Source of the DNA: an uncultured Oscillospiraceae bacterium
Lineage (GTDB): Bacteria; Bacillota; Clostridia; Oscillospirales; Ruminococcaceae
NCBI GenBank assembly: GCA_910578755.1
Contig: CAJTSZ010000049.1
Location: 1-15,636, forward strand
Length of the DNA: 15,636 nucleotides
Reading direction: 5' to 3'
Shown here: one piece after another, positions 1 to 7,520 of the stretch
Position numbering within the stretch: position 1 is the first letter of the stretch
Layout of the letters: the number at the start of each line of letters is the position of its first letter
Notes under the pieces: model-generated
Told to the model about the DNA's origin: nothing
Databases searched by the model: none
Seen by the model: only the letters and a program-made list of their open reading frames with translations
Translations under genes and position numbers: made by a program

Positions 1-52
1 AAAGTCACCAAGGGCCAACCCTTGGAACCCGAAGGGTTTGTGCCTTTGACAA
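1..52 (-). repeat. Start of the tail module of structured element copy 1, cut by the window edge
   Basis: Read on the minus strand, this follows core copy 1 and contains the hairpin CCAAGGG...CCCTTGG (plus 9-26) and then a GGTGACTTT end. The equivalent place after core copy 2 has CCAGGGG...CCCCGG and then GGCGACTTT (15364-15389). The hairpin is kept while its sequence changes, so this is probably the first part of a tail module whose remainder lies outside the window. A second small hairpin (ACCC/GGGT) lies near 29-40. Confidence 0.5.
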
Positions 53-298
53 AGCGGCGGCAACCGGTGTTTGAGGAGTGTTTAATTATAATATGGTCAC
101 AGACAAGCTGTATGGCCATATTACAAGGAACACTCCTCTGCACAACGGTTGGTCTGCCCAAAGGAGGGGGCAGACTGCCCGCTTAGTAGCCTCGCCTGCG
201 CTCGGCATTACCAAACTTGCAAGCTCTATCGGTTAGAGGACACAGTCCCAAAGTCAGCACAGCGGGCAGCCCGACCATACCTTGGGGAGGGCTTGGCC
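53..298 (-). ncRNA. Candidate structured RNA or repeat core, copy 1
   Basis: This is a non-coding block with a second copy at 15065-15335 on the plus strand. In minus-strand order it has: a hairpin AGCCC/GGGCT (plus 293-268); a closing stem CTGCCCGCT/AGCGGGCAG (plus 269-261 with 183-175) around a region with a CTCTA/TAGAG hairpin and a conserved GCGCAGGC mini-hairpin; a hairpin GTCTGCCC/GGGCAGAC (152-175) with loop CCTCCTTT; then stem CAACCG/CGGTTG (146-151 with 61-66) carrying a long arm at 73-138 closed by GAGGAGTGTT/AACACTCCTC. Several stems differ from copy 2 by changes that keep pairing, which favours a selected structure. I do not recognise it as 6S, RNase P, tmRNA, SRP RNA or a riboswitch. 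It could be an RNA gene or a structured mobile repeat. Confidence 0.5.
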
Positions 299-381
299 TC
301 ACGCAGGGGAGTGTTCCTTATGACCTAGCTTTGTAGCTTGACTACAGTCTATTAAAATGAAAACACTTCCCAAGTGCGGCC
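295..381 (+). repeat. Second hairpin arm of the left structured element
   Basis: GGCC-T-CAC (295-302) can pair with GTG-C-GGCC (374-381). Between them a long arm is closed by GGGGAGTGTT (306-315) and AACACTTCCC (362-371) with one bulge. The 5' side GAGTGTTCCTT also occurs on the minus strand in the arm of core copy 1 (127-138 region), so the two arms are related. The equivalent place in copy 2 is a short hairpin, GGGCC-TCCAC-GGCCC (15065-15079), suggesting the arm can expand or shrink. Confidence 0.45.
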
Positions 382-402
382 AACCGCATTTGGTTAGTGG
401 CA

Positions 403-611
403 GTAAGTGGCGCCGCGGGACCTTTCCCACCGGCCCCGCGGAAGGGGTCCAGGGGTGCCCCCTGGTGTGATTTCTTTCCCCCTTTCTTTTCACACAAAAG
501 AAAGGGGCCGGGTTTGGGGGTGGAACCCCCAACAGCAGAAGCTTGGAGGCAGCTAATGCCTCCAAAAGAAATACAGCCTAAGGTTTTGGGGGGCGGCGCT
601 CTTTGCCGCCA
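403..611 (+). repeat. Tail module A (tandem hairpins)
   Basis: A chain of hairpins: CCAGGGG/CCCCTGG (449-465); CCCCTTTCTTTT/AAAAGAAAGGGG (479-507); TTGGGGG/CCCCCAA (514-532); and TTGGAGGC/GCCTCCAA (543-565) with loop AGCTAAT. The same order and shape occur at 11361-11490 and 15364-15487 with different stem bases. A further hairpin, GGCGGC/GCCGCC, lies near 591-611. Upstream, CCGCGG repeats (about 414-440) can also pair. No coding signal was found. The nifJ promoter begins about 115 bases downstream. Confidence 0.6.
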
Positions 612-725
612 TTGGCTGTCTTTATACGGCGGACATTTTTTGGTTATATTTGTGCCTATTGTTTGGTGAATACTATTCAAATTGATAAAAATACCCCCCT
701 GCTTCATTCTTACAGGTATTATGGC

Positions 726-754
726 TTTACAACCTTTATAAAAAATGTTAAAAT
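726..754 (+). promoter_or_regulatory. Sigma-A promoter of nifJ
   Basis: TTTACA (726-731), a 17-base spacer and TAAAAT (749-754) give a near-consensus vegetative promoter. Transcription would start near 761, leaving a leader of about 65 bases. No convincing redox (Rex-type) inverted repeat was seen around it. Confidence 0.7.
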
Positions 755-825
755 TCAAGAGTATGGAATATCCAAAAAAGCGTCTTTTCCGGCGCTTGCA
801 ACAATAAAGGGAGGATTTGATTAAC

Positions 826-3800
826 ATGGCAAGAAAAATGAAAACCATGGACGGTAACAACGCTGCTGCGTACGTATCCTATGCGTTCACAGAAGTTGCT
901 GGTATCTACCCCATTACCCCATCCAGCCCTATGGCTGACTATGTTGACCAATGGTCTGCACAGGGGCAGAAAAACATCTTTGGCACTACAGTAAGAGTTT
1001 CTGAAATGCAGTCCGAGGCTGGCGCTGCTGGTACAGTACACGGCTCCTTAAACGCCGGCGCCCTCACCACCACTTACACTGCTTCCCAGGGCCTGCTGCT
1101 GATGATTCCCAATATGTACAAAATCGCCGGTGAGCTGCTCCCAACTGTTTTCCACGTTTCCGCAAGATGTGTTGCTTCCCACGCGCTGAACATCTTTGGC
1201 GACCACTCCGACGTTTACGCCTGCCGCCAGACCGGCTTTGCCATGATGGCTGAAACAAACCCCCAGGAAGTTATGGACTTGGCCGCTGTTGCCCACCTGG
1301 CAACCATTAAAAGCCGTGTGCCTTTCATTAACTTCTTTGATGGCTTCCGTACTTCCCACGAAATTCAGAAAATTCAGATTTGGGACTACGAGGACTTAAA
1401 AGAAATGTGCGATATGGACGCTGTTGATGCGTTCCGCAAACGCGCTTTGAACCCAGAACGCCCTGTAATGCGCGGTTCCCACGAGAACGGCGACATCTTC
1501 TTCCAGCACCGCGAGGCCTGCAACTCCTACTACGAAGCTGTTCCCGGCATTGTAGAAGAGTATATGGGCAAAGTAAACGCGAAATTGGGCACCAACTACC
1601 AGCTGTTTAACTACTACGGCGCACCAGATGCAGACCGTGTAATTATTGCTATGGGTTCCGTTTGCGACGTTGCCGAGGAAGTAATTGACTACCTCACCGC
1701 AAAAGGGGAAAAAGTGGGCCTGGTTAAAGTTCGCCTGTACCGCCCATTCTCCGCAAAACACCTCCTTGCCGCTATTCCTGAAACTGCAAAACACATTGCT
1801 GTTTTGGACCGTACAAAGGAACCAGGCTCCCTGGGTGAACCTCTGTACCTGGATGTTGTTACCGCTATGGCAGAAGCCGGCAGAGCTGCTACCATTATTG
1901 GCGGCCGCTACGGCTTGGGCTCCAAGGATACAACTCCTGCAAGCATTTTTGCTGTTTACAGCGAGCTGGCTAAGGAAGCTCCTAAAAAACGCTTCACCAT
2001 TGGCATCAACGATGACGTTACTTACCTTTCTTTGGAAGAAACCGAATCTCCTAACACTGCCGCAGAAGGCACCATTGAATGCAAATTCTGGGGCTTGGGC
2101 GGCGACGGTACTGTTGGCGCCAACAAAAACTCCATTAAAATTATTGGTGACCACACCGATAAATATGTTCAGGCATACTTCCAGTATGACTCCAAAAAGA
2201 CCGGCGGTATCACCATTTCCCACCTGCGCTTTGGTGACAAGCCAATTAAGAGCCCTTACTACATTAATAAAGCAGACTTTGTTGCCTGCCACAACCCATC
2301 CTATGTAACCAAAGGCTACAAAATGGTACGCGATGTAAAACCAGGCGGCGTATTCCTGATTAACTGCCAGTGGAGCGCAGAAGAACTGAACCACCATATG
2401 CCAGCAGAAGCAAAACGCTACATTGCTAAAAACAACATCCAGCTTTACACCATTAACGCTATTGATAAAGCCATTGAAATTGGCCTTGGCAAACGTACCA
2501 ACACCATTTTGCAGTCCGCTTTCTTTGCTTTGGCCGGCGTTCTTCCAAAAGAAGACGCTATCTCCTATATGAAAGATGCTGCTACCCGCAGCTTCTCCAA
2601 AAAAGGTGAAGCCATTGTTAAGATGAACCATGACGCTATTGACGCTGGTTTTGACTACTATGTAAAAGTGGATATCCCTGCTGACTGGGCTAACGCTGCT
2701 GATGAAAAGGCTGACGTTGCCCTTCCAGGCAACAATGAAGCCCTGAAAACCATGGTTAAAAACATTATGGAACCTGTTGCTAAAATGGACGGTGACAGCT
2801 TGCCTGTTTCCGCCTTTGTTAACCATGCTGACGGTACCTTTGAACAGGGCGCTGCCGCTTACGAAAAACGCGGTGTTGCCGTAATGGTTCCACAGTGGCT
2901 GCCAGAAAACTGCATCCAGTGTAACCGCTGCGCTTACGTTTGCCCACATGCTACTATCCGTCCATTTGCCCTTTCTGAAGAAGAGGCTGCCAATGCGCCT
3001 GCTTCCACAAAAATGGTACAGATGACCGGCAAAGGCATGGAAAACCTGAAATTTACAATGTCTGTTTCTCCTTTGGACTGCATGGGCTGCGGCGTTTGCG
3101 TAGGCGTTTGCCCCGCAAAAGAAAAAGCCCTTGTTATGGTTCCTCGTGAATCCCAGGAAGGCCAGCAGGCAGCTTTCGACTACGCTGTTGCTAATGTTAC
3201 CGTTAAGGACAACATGCCAGCCGTTGAAACCGTAAAAGGCAGCCAGTTCCAGAAACCATTGCTGGAATTCTCCGGCTCCTGCGCTGGTTGTGCTGAAACT
3301 TCCTACGCCCGCCTGATTACACAGATGTTTGGCGACAGAATGTACATTTCCAACGCAACTGGTTGTTCCTCCATTTGGGGCGGCCCAGCTGCTACTTCCC
3401 CCTACACCGTTGACGCTAAGGGCCACGGTCCTGCATGGGCTAACTCCCTGTTTGAGGATAACGCAGAGCATGGTATGGGTATGTACCTTGGCCAGCAGGC
3501 TGTTCGCAAAAACCTGATTGCTAAAGTAGAACACCTGGCAGAAGTAACCTCCTGCGAGGAAACAAAAGCTGCTATTAAAGAATACCTGGATACTGTAAAC
3601 AACGGCAAAGCCAACAAAATTGCTACCGAAAAACTGGTTGCTGTTTTGGAAAAAGACACAGAATGCCCACTGCGCAAAGAAATTTTGAAGGACAAAGAAT
3701 TCCTTGCTAAAAAATCTGTTTGGGTATTCGGTGGTGACGGCTGGGCTTACGATATTGGTTTTGGCGGCGTTGACCATGTTCTTGCTTCCGGCGAAGACAT

Positions 3801-4371
3801 TAACATTATGGTATTTGATACCGAGGTTTACTCCAACACCGGCGGCCAGGCTTCCAAAGCTTCCAACATTGGCCAGGTAGCACAGTTTGCTGCTGCTGGT
3901 AAAGCCATTGCTAAGAAGAGCCTTGCAGAAATTGCAATGTCCTACGGTTACATTTACGTTGCCCAAATTGCTATGGGCGCCGACATGAACCAGACAATTA
4001 AAGCACTGGCTGAGGCTGAGGCTTACCCAGGCCCATCCCTGGTAATTGGTTATGCTCCATGTGAAATGCACTCCATTAAGGGCGGCATGGTAAACTGCCA
4101 GAACGAAATGAAGAAAGCTGTTGACTGCGGCTACTGGAATATGTTCCGCTTCAACCCAGCCCTGAAAGAAGAAGGCAAAAACCCATTCACCCTGGACAGC
4201 AAAGCCCCAACTACCAGCTACAAAGACTTTATCCTTAACGAGGCTCGTTACTCCTCCCTCACACGCTCCTTCCCAGAAAGAGCAGAGGAACTGTTTGATA
4301 AAGCAGAAAAGACAGCTTTGGACCGCTATGCTTACCTGCAGAAACTCTCCAAACTGTACGAAGTTGAATAA
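826..4371 (+). CDS. nifJ: Pyruvate:ferredoxin (flavodoxin) oxidoreductase
   Basis: Oxidises pyruvate with CoA to acetyl-CoA and CO2, passing electrons to ferredoxin; it is a cytoplasmic core enzyme of anaerobic fermentation. The single chain of 1181 residues has the full family layout. The N-terminal pyruvate/TPP domain carries YPITPSSPMAD. Two 4Fe-4S ferredoxin motifs follow (C696/C699/C702/C706 and C752/C755/C758/C762). C819/C822 with C1079 fit the proximal cluster, and the TPP-binding region GGDGWAYDIG begins at residue 969, followed by DTEVYSNTGGQ. ATG at 826 is chosen because AAAGGGAGG (806-814) lies 11 bases upstream; an in-frame TTG at 817 is too close to it. It is monocistronic, with its own promoter and terminator. 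Codon use is strongly biased: no in-frame TTA, CTA or TCA after residue 191, fitting high expression. Identity is nearly certain. Confidence 0.98.
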   Translation: MARKMKTMDGNNAAAYVSYAFTEVAGIYPITPSSPMADYVDQWSAQGQKNIFGTTVRVSEMQSEAGAAGTVHGSLNAGALTTTYTASQGLLLMIPNMYKIAGELLPTVFHVSARCVASHALNIFGDHSDVYACRQTGFAMMAETNPQEVMDLAAVAHLATIKSRVPFINFFDGFRTSHEIQKIQIWDYEDLKEMCDMDAVDAFRKRALNPERPVMRGSHENGDIFFQHREACNSYYEAVPGIVEEYMGKVNAKLGTNYQLFNYYGAPDADRVIIAMGSVCDVAEEVIDYLTAKGEKVGLVKVRLYRPFSAKHLLAAIPETAKHIAVLDRTKEPGSLGEPLYLDVVTAMAEAGRAATIIGGRYGLGSKDTTPASIFAVYSELAKEAPKKRFTIGINDDVTYLSLEETESPNTAAEGTIECKFWGLGGDGTVGANKNSIKIIGDHTDKYVQAYFQYDSKKTGGITISHLRFGDKPIKSPYYINKADFVACHNPSYVTKGYKMVRDVKPGGVFLINCQWSAEELNHHMPAEAKRYIAKNNIQLYTINAIDKAIEIGLGKRTNTILQSAFFALAGVLPKEDAISYMKDAATRSFSKKGEAIVKMNHDAIDAGFDYYVKVDIPADWANAADEKADVALPGNNEALKTMVKNIMEPVAKMDGDSLPVSAFVNHADGTFEQGAAAYEKRGVAVMVPQWLPENCIQCNRCAYVCPHATIRPFALSEEEAANAPASTKMVQMTGKGMENLKFTMSVSPLDCMGCGVCVGVCPAKEKALVMVPRESQEGQQAAFDYAVANVTVKDNMPAVETVKGSQFQKPLLEFSGSCAGCAETSYARLITQMFGDRMYISNATGCSSIWGGPAATSPYTVDAKGHGPAWANSLFEDNAEHGMGMYLGQQAVRKNLIAKVEHLAEVTSCEETKAAIKEYLDTVNNGKANKIATEKLVAVLEKDTECPLRKEILKDKEFLAKKSVWVFGGDGWAYDIGFGGVDHVLASGEDINIMVFDTEVYSNTGGQASKASNIGQVAQFAAAGKAIAKKSLAEIAMSYGYIYVAQIAMGADMNQTIKALAEAEAYPGPSLVIGYAPCEMHSIKGGMVNCQNEMKKAVDCGYWNMFRFNPALKEEGKNPFTLDSKAPTTSYKDFILNEARYSSLTRSFPERAEELFDKAEKTALDRYAYLQKLSKLYEVE

Positions 4372-4391
4372 CAAAAATCACTCCTTTCCAC

Positions 4392-4429
4392 AAAAACCCC
4401 CGCGGGCCTTACGGCCTGCGGGGGTTTTT
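4392..4429. terminator. Bidirectional terminator between nifJ and the lipoprotein gene
   Basis: AAAAACCCCCGC and GCGGGGGTTTTT pair, with an inner GGCC/GGCC stem. The A-run and T-run make it a terminator on both strands, serving the two convergent genes. Confidence 0.92.
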
Positions 4430-4433
4430 ACTG

Positions 4434-5147
4434 CTATTCACCGGAATAAACGCTGTAAGGCGGCTGCGGGCTGTTTTCCAAAACATTGGCGGCGTGGTAT
4501 ATGAGCTGTGCCTCACCGTTGGCTGGAGCAGCTTCTGTAAAAATAATTTCTACCAGCGCAGGGTTGTACCCTTCTAAGCTGCCGCTGTAAATGTTTTTTT
4601 GATAGGCTTCCCTATCCACCCCTTCTTCTTCAAAATAAGGGGTAAGCACCCTGTAGCAGACAGCCCTGGTACGGCCCTCCTCCAAGGGGGTAAGCTCCTT
4701 TAAAACATAGGTACAGCCAATCCCTCCCCAGCCTGTGGAAAGGATATTCCCGTTTTCCAGCTGCAATACCTTTGTATTATTGTAATTTTTTAAGGTTTTG
4801 CCAAACAGCTCCATAGTAACTGCGTCAAACTGCTGTTGGGGAACGCCTTGGTCAAAATCATAATTGGGGGTTTGGGCAATCACTTTGCATATTGCTACAG
4901 CCCCCATCTCCTCGTCGGAAAAGCCTTCCTGGGGCTCCTCGTGCTGAAATAAAAATGCAACATTGTCCCGCTGAAAAATTTGGTTGTACTTCAGCACGGT
5001 TTCATTGGCTTCCCATTCTTCCTTATCCTGTACTATTTCCAAGGCCTGGGGCTGTTCTTCCTCCTTTTGCAAGGGGCCGCACCCTCCCAAGCACAGCAGC
5101 AAAAGGGCGCACACAAAAATACCTGCTGCCCGTTTTTTATTCTTCAT
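4434..5147 (-). CDS. Putative lipoprotein of unknown function
   Basis: A 237-residue protein I do not recognise. It begins with a lipoprotein signal peptide: basic MKNKKR, hydrophobic core IFVCALLLLCL and lipobox LGGC with Cys23 as the likely lipidated residue. The mature part is acidic and soluble, with no catalytic motif I can name; it would be tethered outside the membrane. The start is set by AGGAAAGG about 8 bases upstream on the minus strand and by the signal peptide. The frame stays open for 39 more codons upstream, but these would place charged residues before the signal. It stands alone: a terminator pair separates it from the upstream DUF378 gene and it converges on nifJ. Confidence 0.85.
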   Translation of the reverse strand: MKNKKRAAGIFVCALLLLCLGGCGPLQKEEEQPQALEIVQDKEEWEANETVLKYNQIFQRDNVAFLFQHEEPQEGFSDEEMGAVAICKVIAQTPNYDFDQGVPQQQFDAVTMELFGKTLKNYNNTKVLQLENGNILSTGWGGIGCTYVLKELTPLEEGRTRAVCYRVLTPYFEEEGVDREAYQKNIYSGSLEGYNPALVEIIFTEAAPANGEAQLIYHAANVLENSPQPPYSVYSGE

Positions 5148-5235
5148 TTTATTTTTCCTTTCCTGATGCTTCTTTTTTATTGTGCTGCCAATACCCACAG
5201 TATAGCTTTTGCCAAAAGAAAAGTCAAACAAAAAT

Positions 5236-5253
5236 CCCCTGCCGCAGCAGGGG
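5236..5253 (-). terminator. Terminator-like hairpin upstream of the lipoprotein gene
   Basis: CCCCTGC/GCAGGGG is a perfect 7-bp stem, followed on the minus strand by ATTTTTG. It is the second of two tandem hairpins after the DUF378 gene. Confidence 0.65.
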
Positions 5254-5327
5254 TTGTTTTGCAACCAACGAAAGTTGCAGGAAAGTCATATACATTTCTT
5301 CTCATGCTCTTGTTGTGATAAAAACCA

Positions 5328-5350
5328 CAAATATCCCGCAGGGATATTTG
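5328..5350 (-). terminator. Intrinsic terminator of the DUF378 gene
   Basis: CAAATATCCC/GGGATATTTG is a perfect 10-bp stem with loop GCA (TGC on the minus strand), 16 bases after the stop codon and followed on the minus strand by TGGTTTTTAT. Confidence 0.75.
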
Positions 5351-5365
5351 CAGAAGCAAGATTGA

Positions 5366-5572
5366 CTACTTGTCAATGTTGCGGCGGGTGTCGCGGAAAA
5401 AGAAGGAGATAGCCCAAATGCCTGCCAAGGCCACCAGGGTATAAACAATACGGCTGCCCACGGCGGCTGGCCCGCCAAGCAGTGTGGCAACCAAATCCAA
5501 CTGAAAAATACCAATGCTGCCCCAGTTGAGCGCGCCAATAATAATTAACACCAATGCGATTTTATCAATCAT
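5366..5572 (-). CDS. DUF378 family small membrane protein
   Basis: A 68-residue protein of the DUF378 (YuzA-like) family; the molecular function of the family is unknown. Two hydrophobic segments are visible (about residues 4-24 and 39-60), with the family hallmark GALNWGSIGIF and a VYTLVALAGI stretch; the C-terminus is basic (RDTRRNIDK). It should sit in the cytoplasmic membrane. ATG at 5572 is chosen over an in-frame codon 12 residues upstream because AAAGGAG lies 9 bases before it and the family starts here. The leader has a perfect GCTGTTT/AAACAGC hairpin (5590-5606) just upstream of the ribosome binding site. A sigma-G-like promoter precedes it, so expression in the forespore is inferred. 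Confidence 0.88.
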   Translation of the reverse strand: MIDKIALVLIIIGALNWGSIGIFQLDLVATLLGGPAAVGSRIVYTLVALAGIWAISFFFRDTRRNIDK

Positions 5573-5622
5573 ACTTTTATACTCCTTTGGCTGTTTTGCA
5601 AACAGCATAGTTAATATAGTTT

Positions 5623-5652
5623 TAGTATGGTCCGCCGCATTACGGTTTATAC
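5623..5652 (-). promoter_or_regulatory. Sigma-G/F-like forespore promoter of the DUF378 gene
   Basis: On the minus strand GTATA (5652-5648), an 18-base spacer and CATACTA (5629-5623) match the Bacillus sigma-G pattern (G[A/C/T]AT[A/G] then CAT-x-x-TA). Transcription would begin near 5616, about 45 bases before the start codon. The call is by motif only. Confidence 0.5.
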
Positions 5653-5695
5653 TTTTGCCCTTTATTTTTTAAATTTTTTGTTTTATTTATTGTTG

Positions 5696-5827
5696 CAAGT
5701 TTGTAAGTAAACTTGTGAAAACTTTCTTGCAGGGGTTCCGAGGCCCATTAGTCTATGGGGGCATTTTTACACCTTTTGGCGCATAAGCTGGTACAGCCCA
5801 TATTCCAAGGGGCGGTTCCCCTTGGAA
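5696..5827. other. Intergenic hairpins between DUF378 and abrB
   Basis: Two inverted repeats are clear: CAAGTTT/AAACTTG (5696-5715) and TTCCAAGGGG/CCCCTTGGAA (5803-5827). Neither has a good T-run, so they are not called terminators. The second resembles the CCAAGGG/CCCTTGG hairpin at 9-26. No gene was found here. Confidence 0.5.
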
Positions 5828-5833
5828 GGACGC

Positions 5834-5880
5834 AAAAAACTCCCTGCAAAACAGGTGGGCGCCTGGTGCAGAGAGCTTTT
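5834..5880 (-). terminator. Terminator of abrB
   Basis: On the minus strand CTC-CTGCA pairs with TGCAG-GAG around an inner CAGG/CCTG stem and is followed by TTTTTT. It lies just past the abrB stop codon. Confidence 0.7.
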
Positions 5881-5906
5881 CTTATTCATATTGCTTCAGC
5901 TTATGT

Positions 5907-6152
5907 TTATTTGCTTTTAGACATTTCTAAAATACATTCTTCACAGATGTTCCTGCCTTTGTAATTGATAATATTGTCGGCATTACCGCAGAAGATGCAG
6001 GCTGGTTCATATTTCTGAAGCACAATTCTGTCGTTATCAACAAAAATTTCCAAAGAGTCCTTCTCGTTAATATTTAGGGTCCTTCTCAGTTCAATGGGCA
6101 AAACAATACGGCCGAGTTCATCAACTTTTCTAACGATACCTGTAGATTTCAT
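5907..6152 (-). CDS. abrB: AbrB-family transition-state regulator with Cys4 tail
   Basis: An 81-residue DNA-binding protein. The N-terminal swapped-hairpin AbrB domain (residues 1-50) has KSTGIVRKVDELGRIVLPIE, almost identical in pattern to Bacillus AbrB. In place of the Bacillus C-terminal domain there is a short tail with C52-x2-C55 and C70-x2-C73, a probable zinc-binding motif common in clostridial relatives. In Bacillus, AbrB represses stationary-phase and sporulation genes; the same role is inferred. ATG at 6152 is chosen because AAAGGAG lies 9 bases upstream; an in-frame TTG two codons earlier is too close. It is divergent from spmA, with about 158 bases between them, so autoregulation or control of spmA is possible. 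Confidence 0.93.
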   Translation of the reverse strand: MKSTGIVRKVDELGRIVLPIELRRTLNINEKDSLEIFVDNDRIVLQKYEPACIFCGNADNIINYKGRNICEECILEMSKSK

Positions 6153-6202
6153 GTGCAATTTCTCCTTTAATGTAGTAGTGTGTCTAATCCTGGTACAACT
6201 AT

Positions 6203-6231
6203 ACTATAACCTATTTTCCTTTAACTGTCAA
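6203..6231 (-). promoter_or_regulatory. Sigma-A promoter of abrB
   Basis: On the minus strand TTGACA (6231-6226), a 17-base spacer and TATAGT (6208-6203) form a near-perfect vegetative promoter. A second overlapping TATAGT lies 5 bases downstream. The leader is about 45 bases. Confidence 0.85.
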
Positions 6232-6310
6232 TCATTACGATACATTCGTTTACATATTATTCAATATATTTACAACTACTGTACATTTTACCACACGGAG
6301 GCGTTGTATT

Positions 6311-6907
6311 ATGATGTCTTGGATTTTTGGCCTTTTGCTGTTGTTTTCCATTGTAACCGCTTTTTTTAACGGACGTACCCAGGAAGTAACCGCTGCCGTT
6401 TTAAACACCGGCGACAATGCTGTTGACCTGGCGCTTACCCTATGCGGCAGCCTGTGCCTATGGAACGGGTTTATGAATGTAGCCCAAAAAAGCGGCCTAA
6501 GCCAAAAACTAAGCCAGTGGCTTTTCCCTTTGGTTAAACGGTTATTCCCTGGTGTAAGCAAGGGTTCCGCCGCCGCCCAGGCCATTACCATGAACTTGGC
6601 AGCCAACCTGTTGGGGCTTGGGAACGCCGCCACCCCCTTTGGAATACGGGCCGTAAGGGAACTGGCAAAGCAACCAAGGAAGGACCCTTCCTCCGCAACA
6701 GATAATATTATCCTCTTTGTAGTACTGAATACAGCGTCATTCCAAATGATACCGACAACGACAGTTTTGCTTCGGGCAAGCGCAAATTCCAGTGCTCCAA
6801 TGGAAGTGGCCCCGGCTATTTGGCTTGCATCAGCTGTATCAGTAAGCTGTGGTATTGCTGCGGCAAAACTGTTCGCCCTTTTGGGAAGGAGGAACCGCCT
6901 TGGCTAA
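6311..6907 (+). CDS. spmA: Spore maturation protein SpmA
   Basis: An integral membrane protein of the nucleoside-recognition (Gate) domain family. In Bacillus, SpmA and SpmB are needed for full dehydration of the spore core. The 198 residues match the family length. Visible features are an N-terminal membrane segment (about 3-20), the family block NTGDNAVDLALTLCGSLCLW, a loop with GLGNAATPFGIRA, and NTASFQMIPTTTVLLRASA, typical of SpmA. GGAGG (6297-6301) lies 9 bases before ATG 6311; a second ATG follows immediately. The stop codon lies inside the start of spmB. No confident promoter was found; sigma-E control would be expected from Bacillus but is not proven here. Confidence 0.96.
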   Translation: MMSWIFGLLLLFSIVTAFFNGRTQEVTAAVLNTGDNAVDLALTLCGSLCLWNGFMNVAQKSGLSQKLSQWLFPLVKRLFPGVSKGSAAAQAITMNLAANLLGLGNAATPFGIRAVRELAKQPRKDPSSATDNIILFVVLNTASFQMIPTTTVLLRASANSSAPMEVAPAIWLASAVSVSCGIAAAKLFALLGRRNRLG

Positions 6908-7430
6908 CTTTAGCAACAGCCTGATACCCGAACTATTTTTGCTGATTATCTTATACGGCCTATGGAAAAAAACAGACGTTTTTTCTGCCTTCCTTCAGGG
7001 CGCTTCTCAGGGCCTTGCCGACGCAGTAGAAATTTTCCCTGCACTGTTGGCCTTAATGACCGCTATTGCGGTATTTAAGGCCTCTGGAGCCCTGGAAATT
7101 TTGTCCTACGCTGCCGGCCCGCTGTTAACCAGCGTGGGGCTGCCCCGGGAGGTATTCCCTTTGGTGCTGCTGCGGCCGCTTTCCGGCAGTGGAGCATTGG
7201 TAATTTTTCAGGATATTTTAAACTCCTGTGGTGCTGACAGCTACCCCGGCCGGGTGGCCAGTGTAATGATGGGTTCTACCGAAACCACCTTTTACACCAT
7301 TGCCCTATACCTGGGCTCTGCTAAAATTACCAAAACACGGCACTGTGTCCCTTCCGCCTTGGCCGCGGATATTTCTGGTATGATTATAAGCGGCCTGGCA
7401 GTGCGTCTGTTATTTTATAGTCTTTTTTAA
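6900..7430 (+). CDS. spmB: Spore maturation protein SpmB
   Basis: The partner of SpmA, 176 residues with the start chosen here, close to the Bacillus length. It has several hydrophobic segments and the family motifs FPALLALMTAIAVFKASGAL, LRPLSGSGAL and GSTETTFYTIALY. TTG at 6900 is preferred as start because AAGGAGG (6886-6892) is 7 bases upstream and the protein then begins just before the conserved NSLIPELF segment. An upstream ATG at 6849 would add 17 residues not typical of the family and lacks such a site. The gene overlaps the end of spmA by 8 bases, implying translational coupling and equal production. No clear terminator follows. Confidence 0.95.
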   Translation: MANFSNSLIPELFLLIILYGLWKKTDVFSAFLQGASQGLADAVEIFPALLALMTAIAVFKASGALEILSYAAGPLLTSVGLPREVFPLVLLRPLSGSGALVIFQDILNSCGADSYPGRVASVMMGSTETTFYTIALYLGSAKITKTRHCVPSALAADISGMIISGLAVRLLFYSLF

Positions 7431-7520
7431 GATTTTAAAGCAAAAATTATCCTACCGACTTTAAAAATATAACACATTACTTGGAAAAAAACAACCATAA
7501 AAATGTAAAAAACTGTAGTT

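Noticed and set aside
53..298. Core element as 6S RNA, tmRNA, RNase P RNA, cobalamin riboswitch or group II intron domain
   Set aside because: None of the hallmark sequences of these families that I know (for example the RNase P GAGGAAAGTCC block or the tRNA-like end of tmRNA) is present.
743..762. Rex-like half-site TGTTAA near the nifJ promoter
   Set aside because: The second half (TTAACA) is absent, so there is no inverted repeat of the Rex type.
342..860. Open frames of 70-170 codons in the left repeat region on both strands
   Set aside because: They run through hairpin repeats, lack ribosome binding sites and have low-complexity products.
1396..4374. Very long open frame (nearly 1000 codons) antisense to nifJ
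   Set aside because: It is in codon register with nifJ, so it stays open only because nifJ has no TTA, CTA or TCA codons after residue 191. The predicted protein has no recognisable domain and nifJ is certain.
6259..6287. Possible sigma-E promoter of spmA (TGTACATT as -10)
   Set aside because: The -10 matches 6 of 8 positions but no good -35 lies at the right distance, so it is not called.
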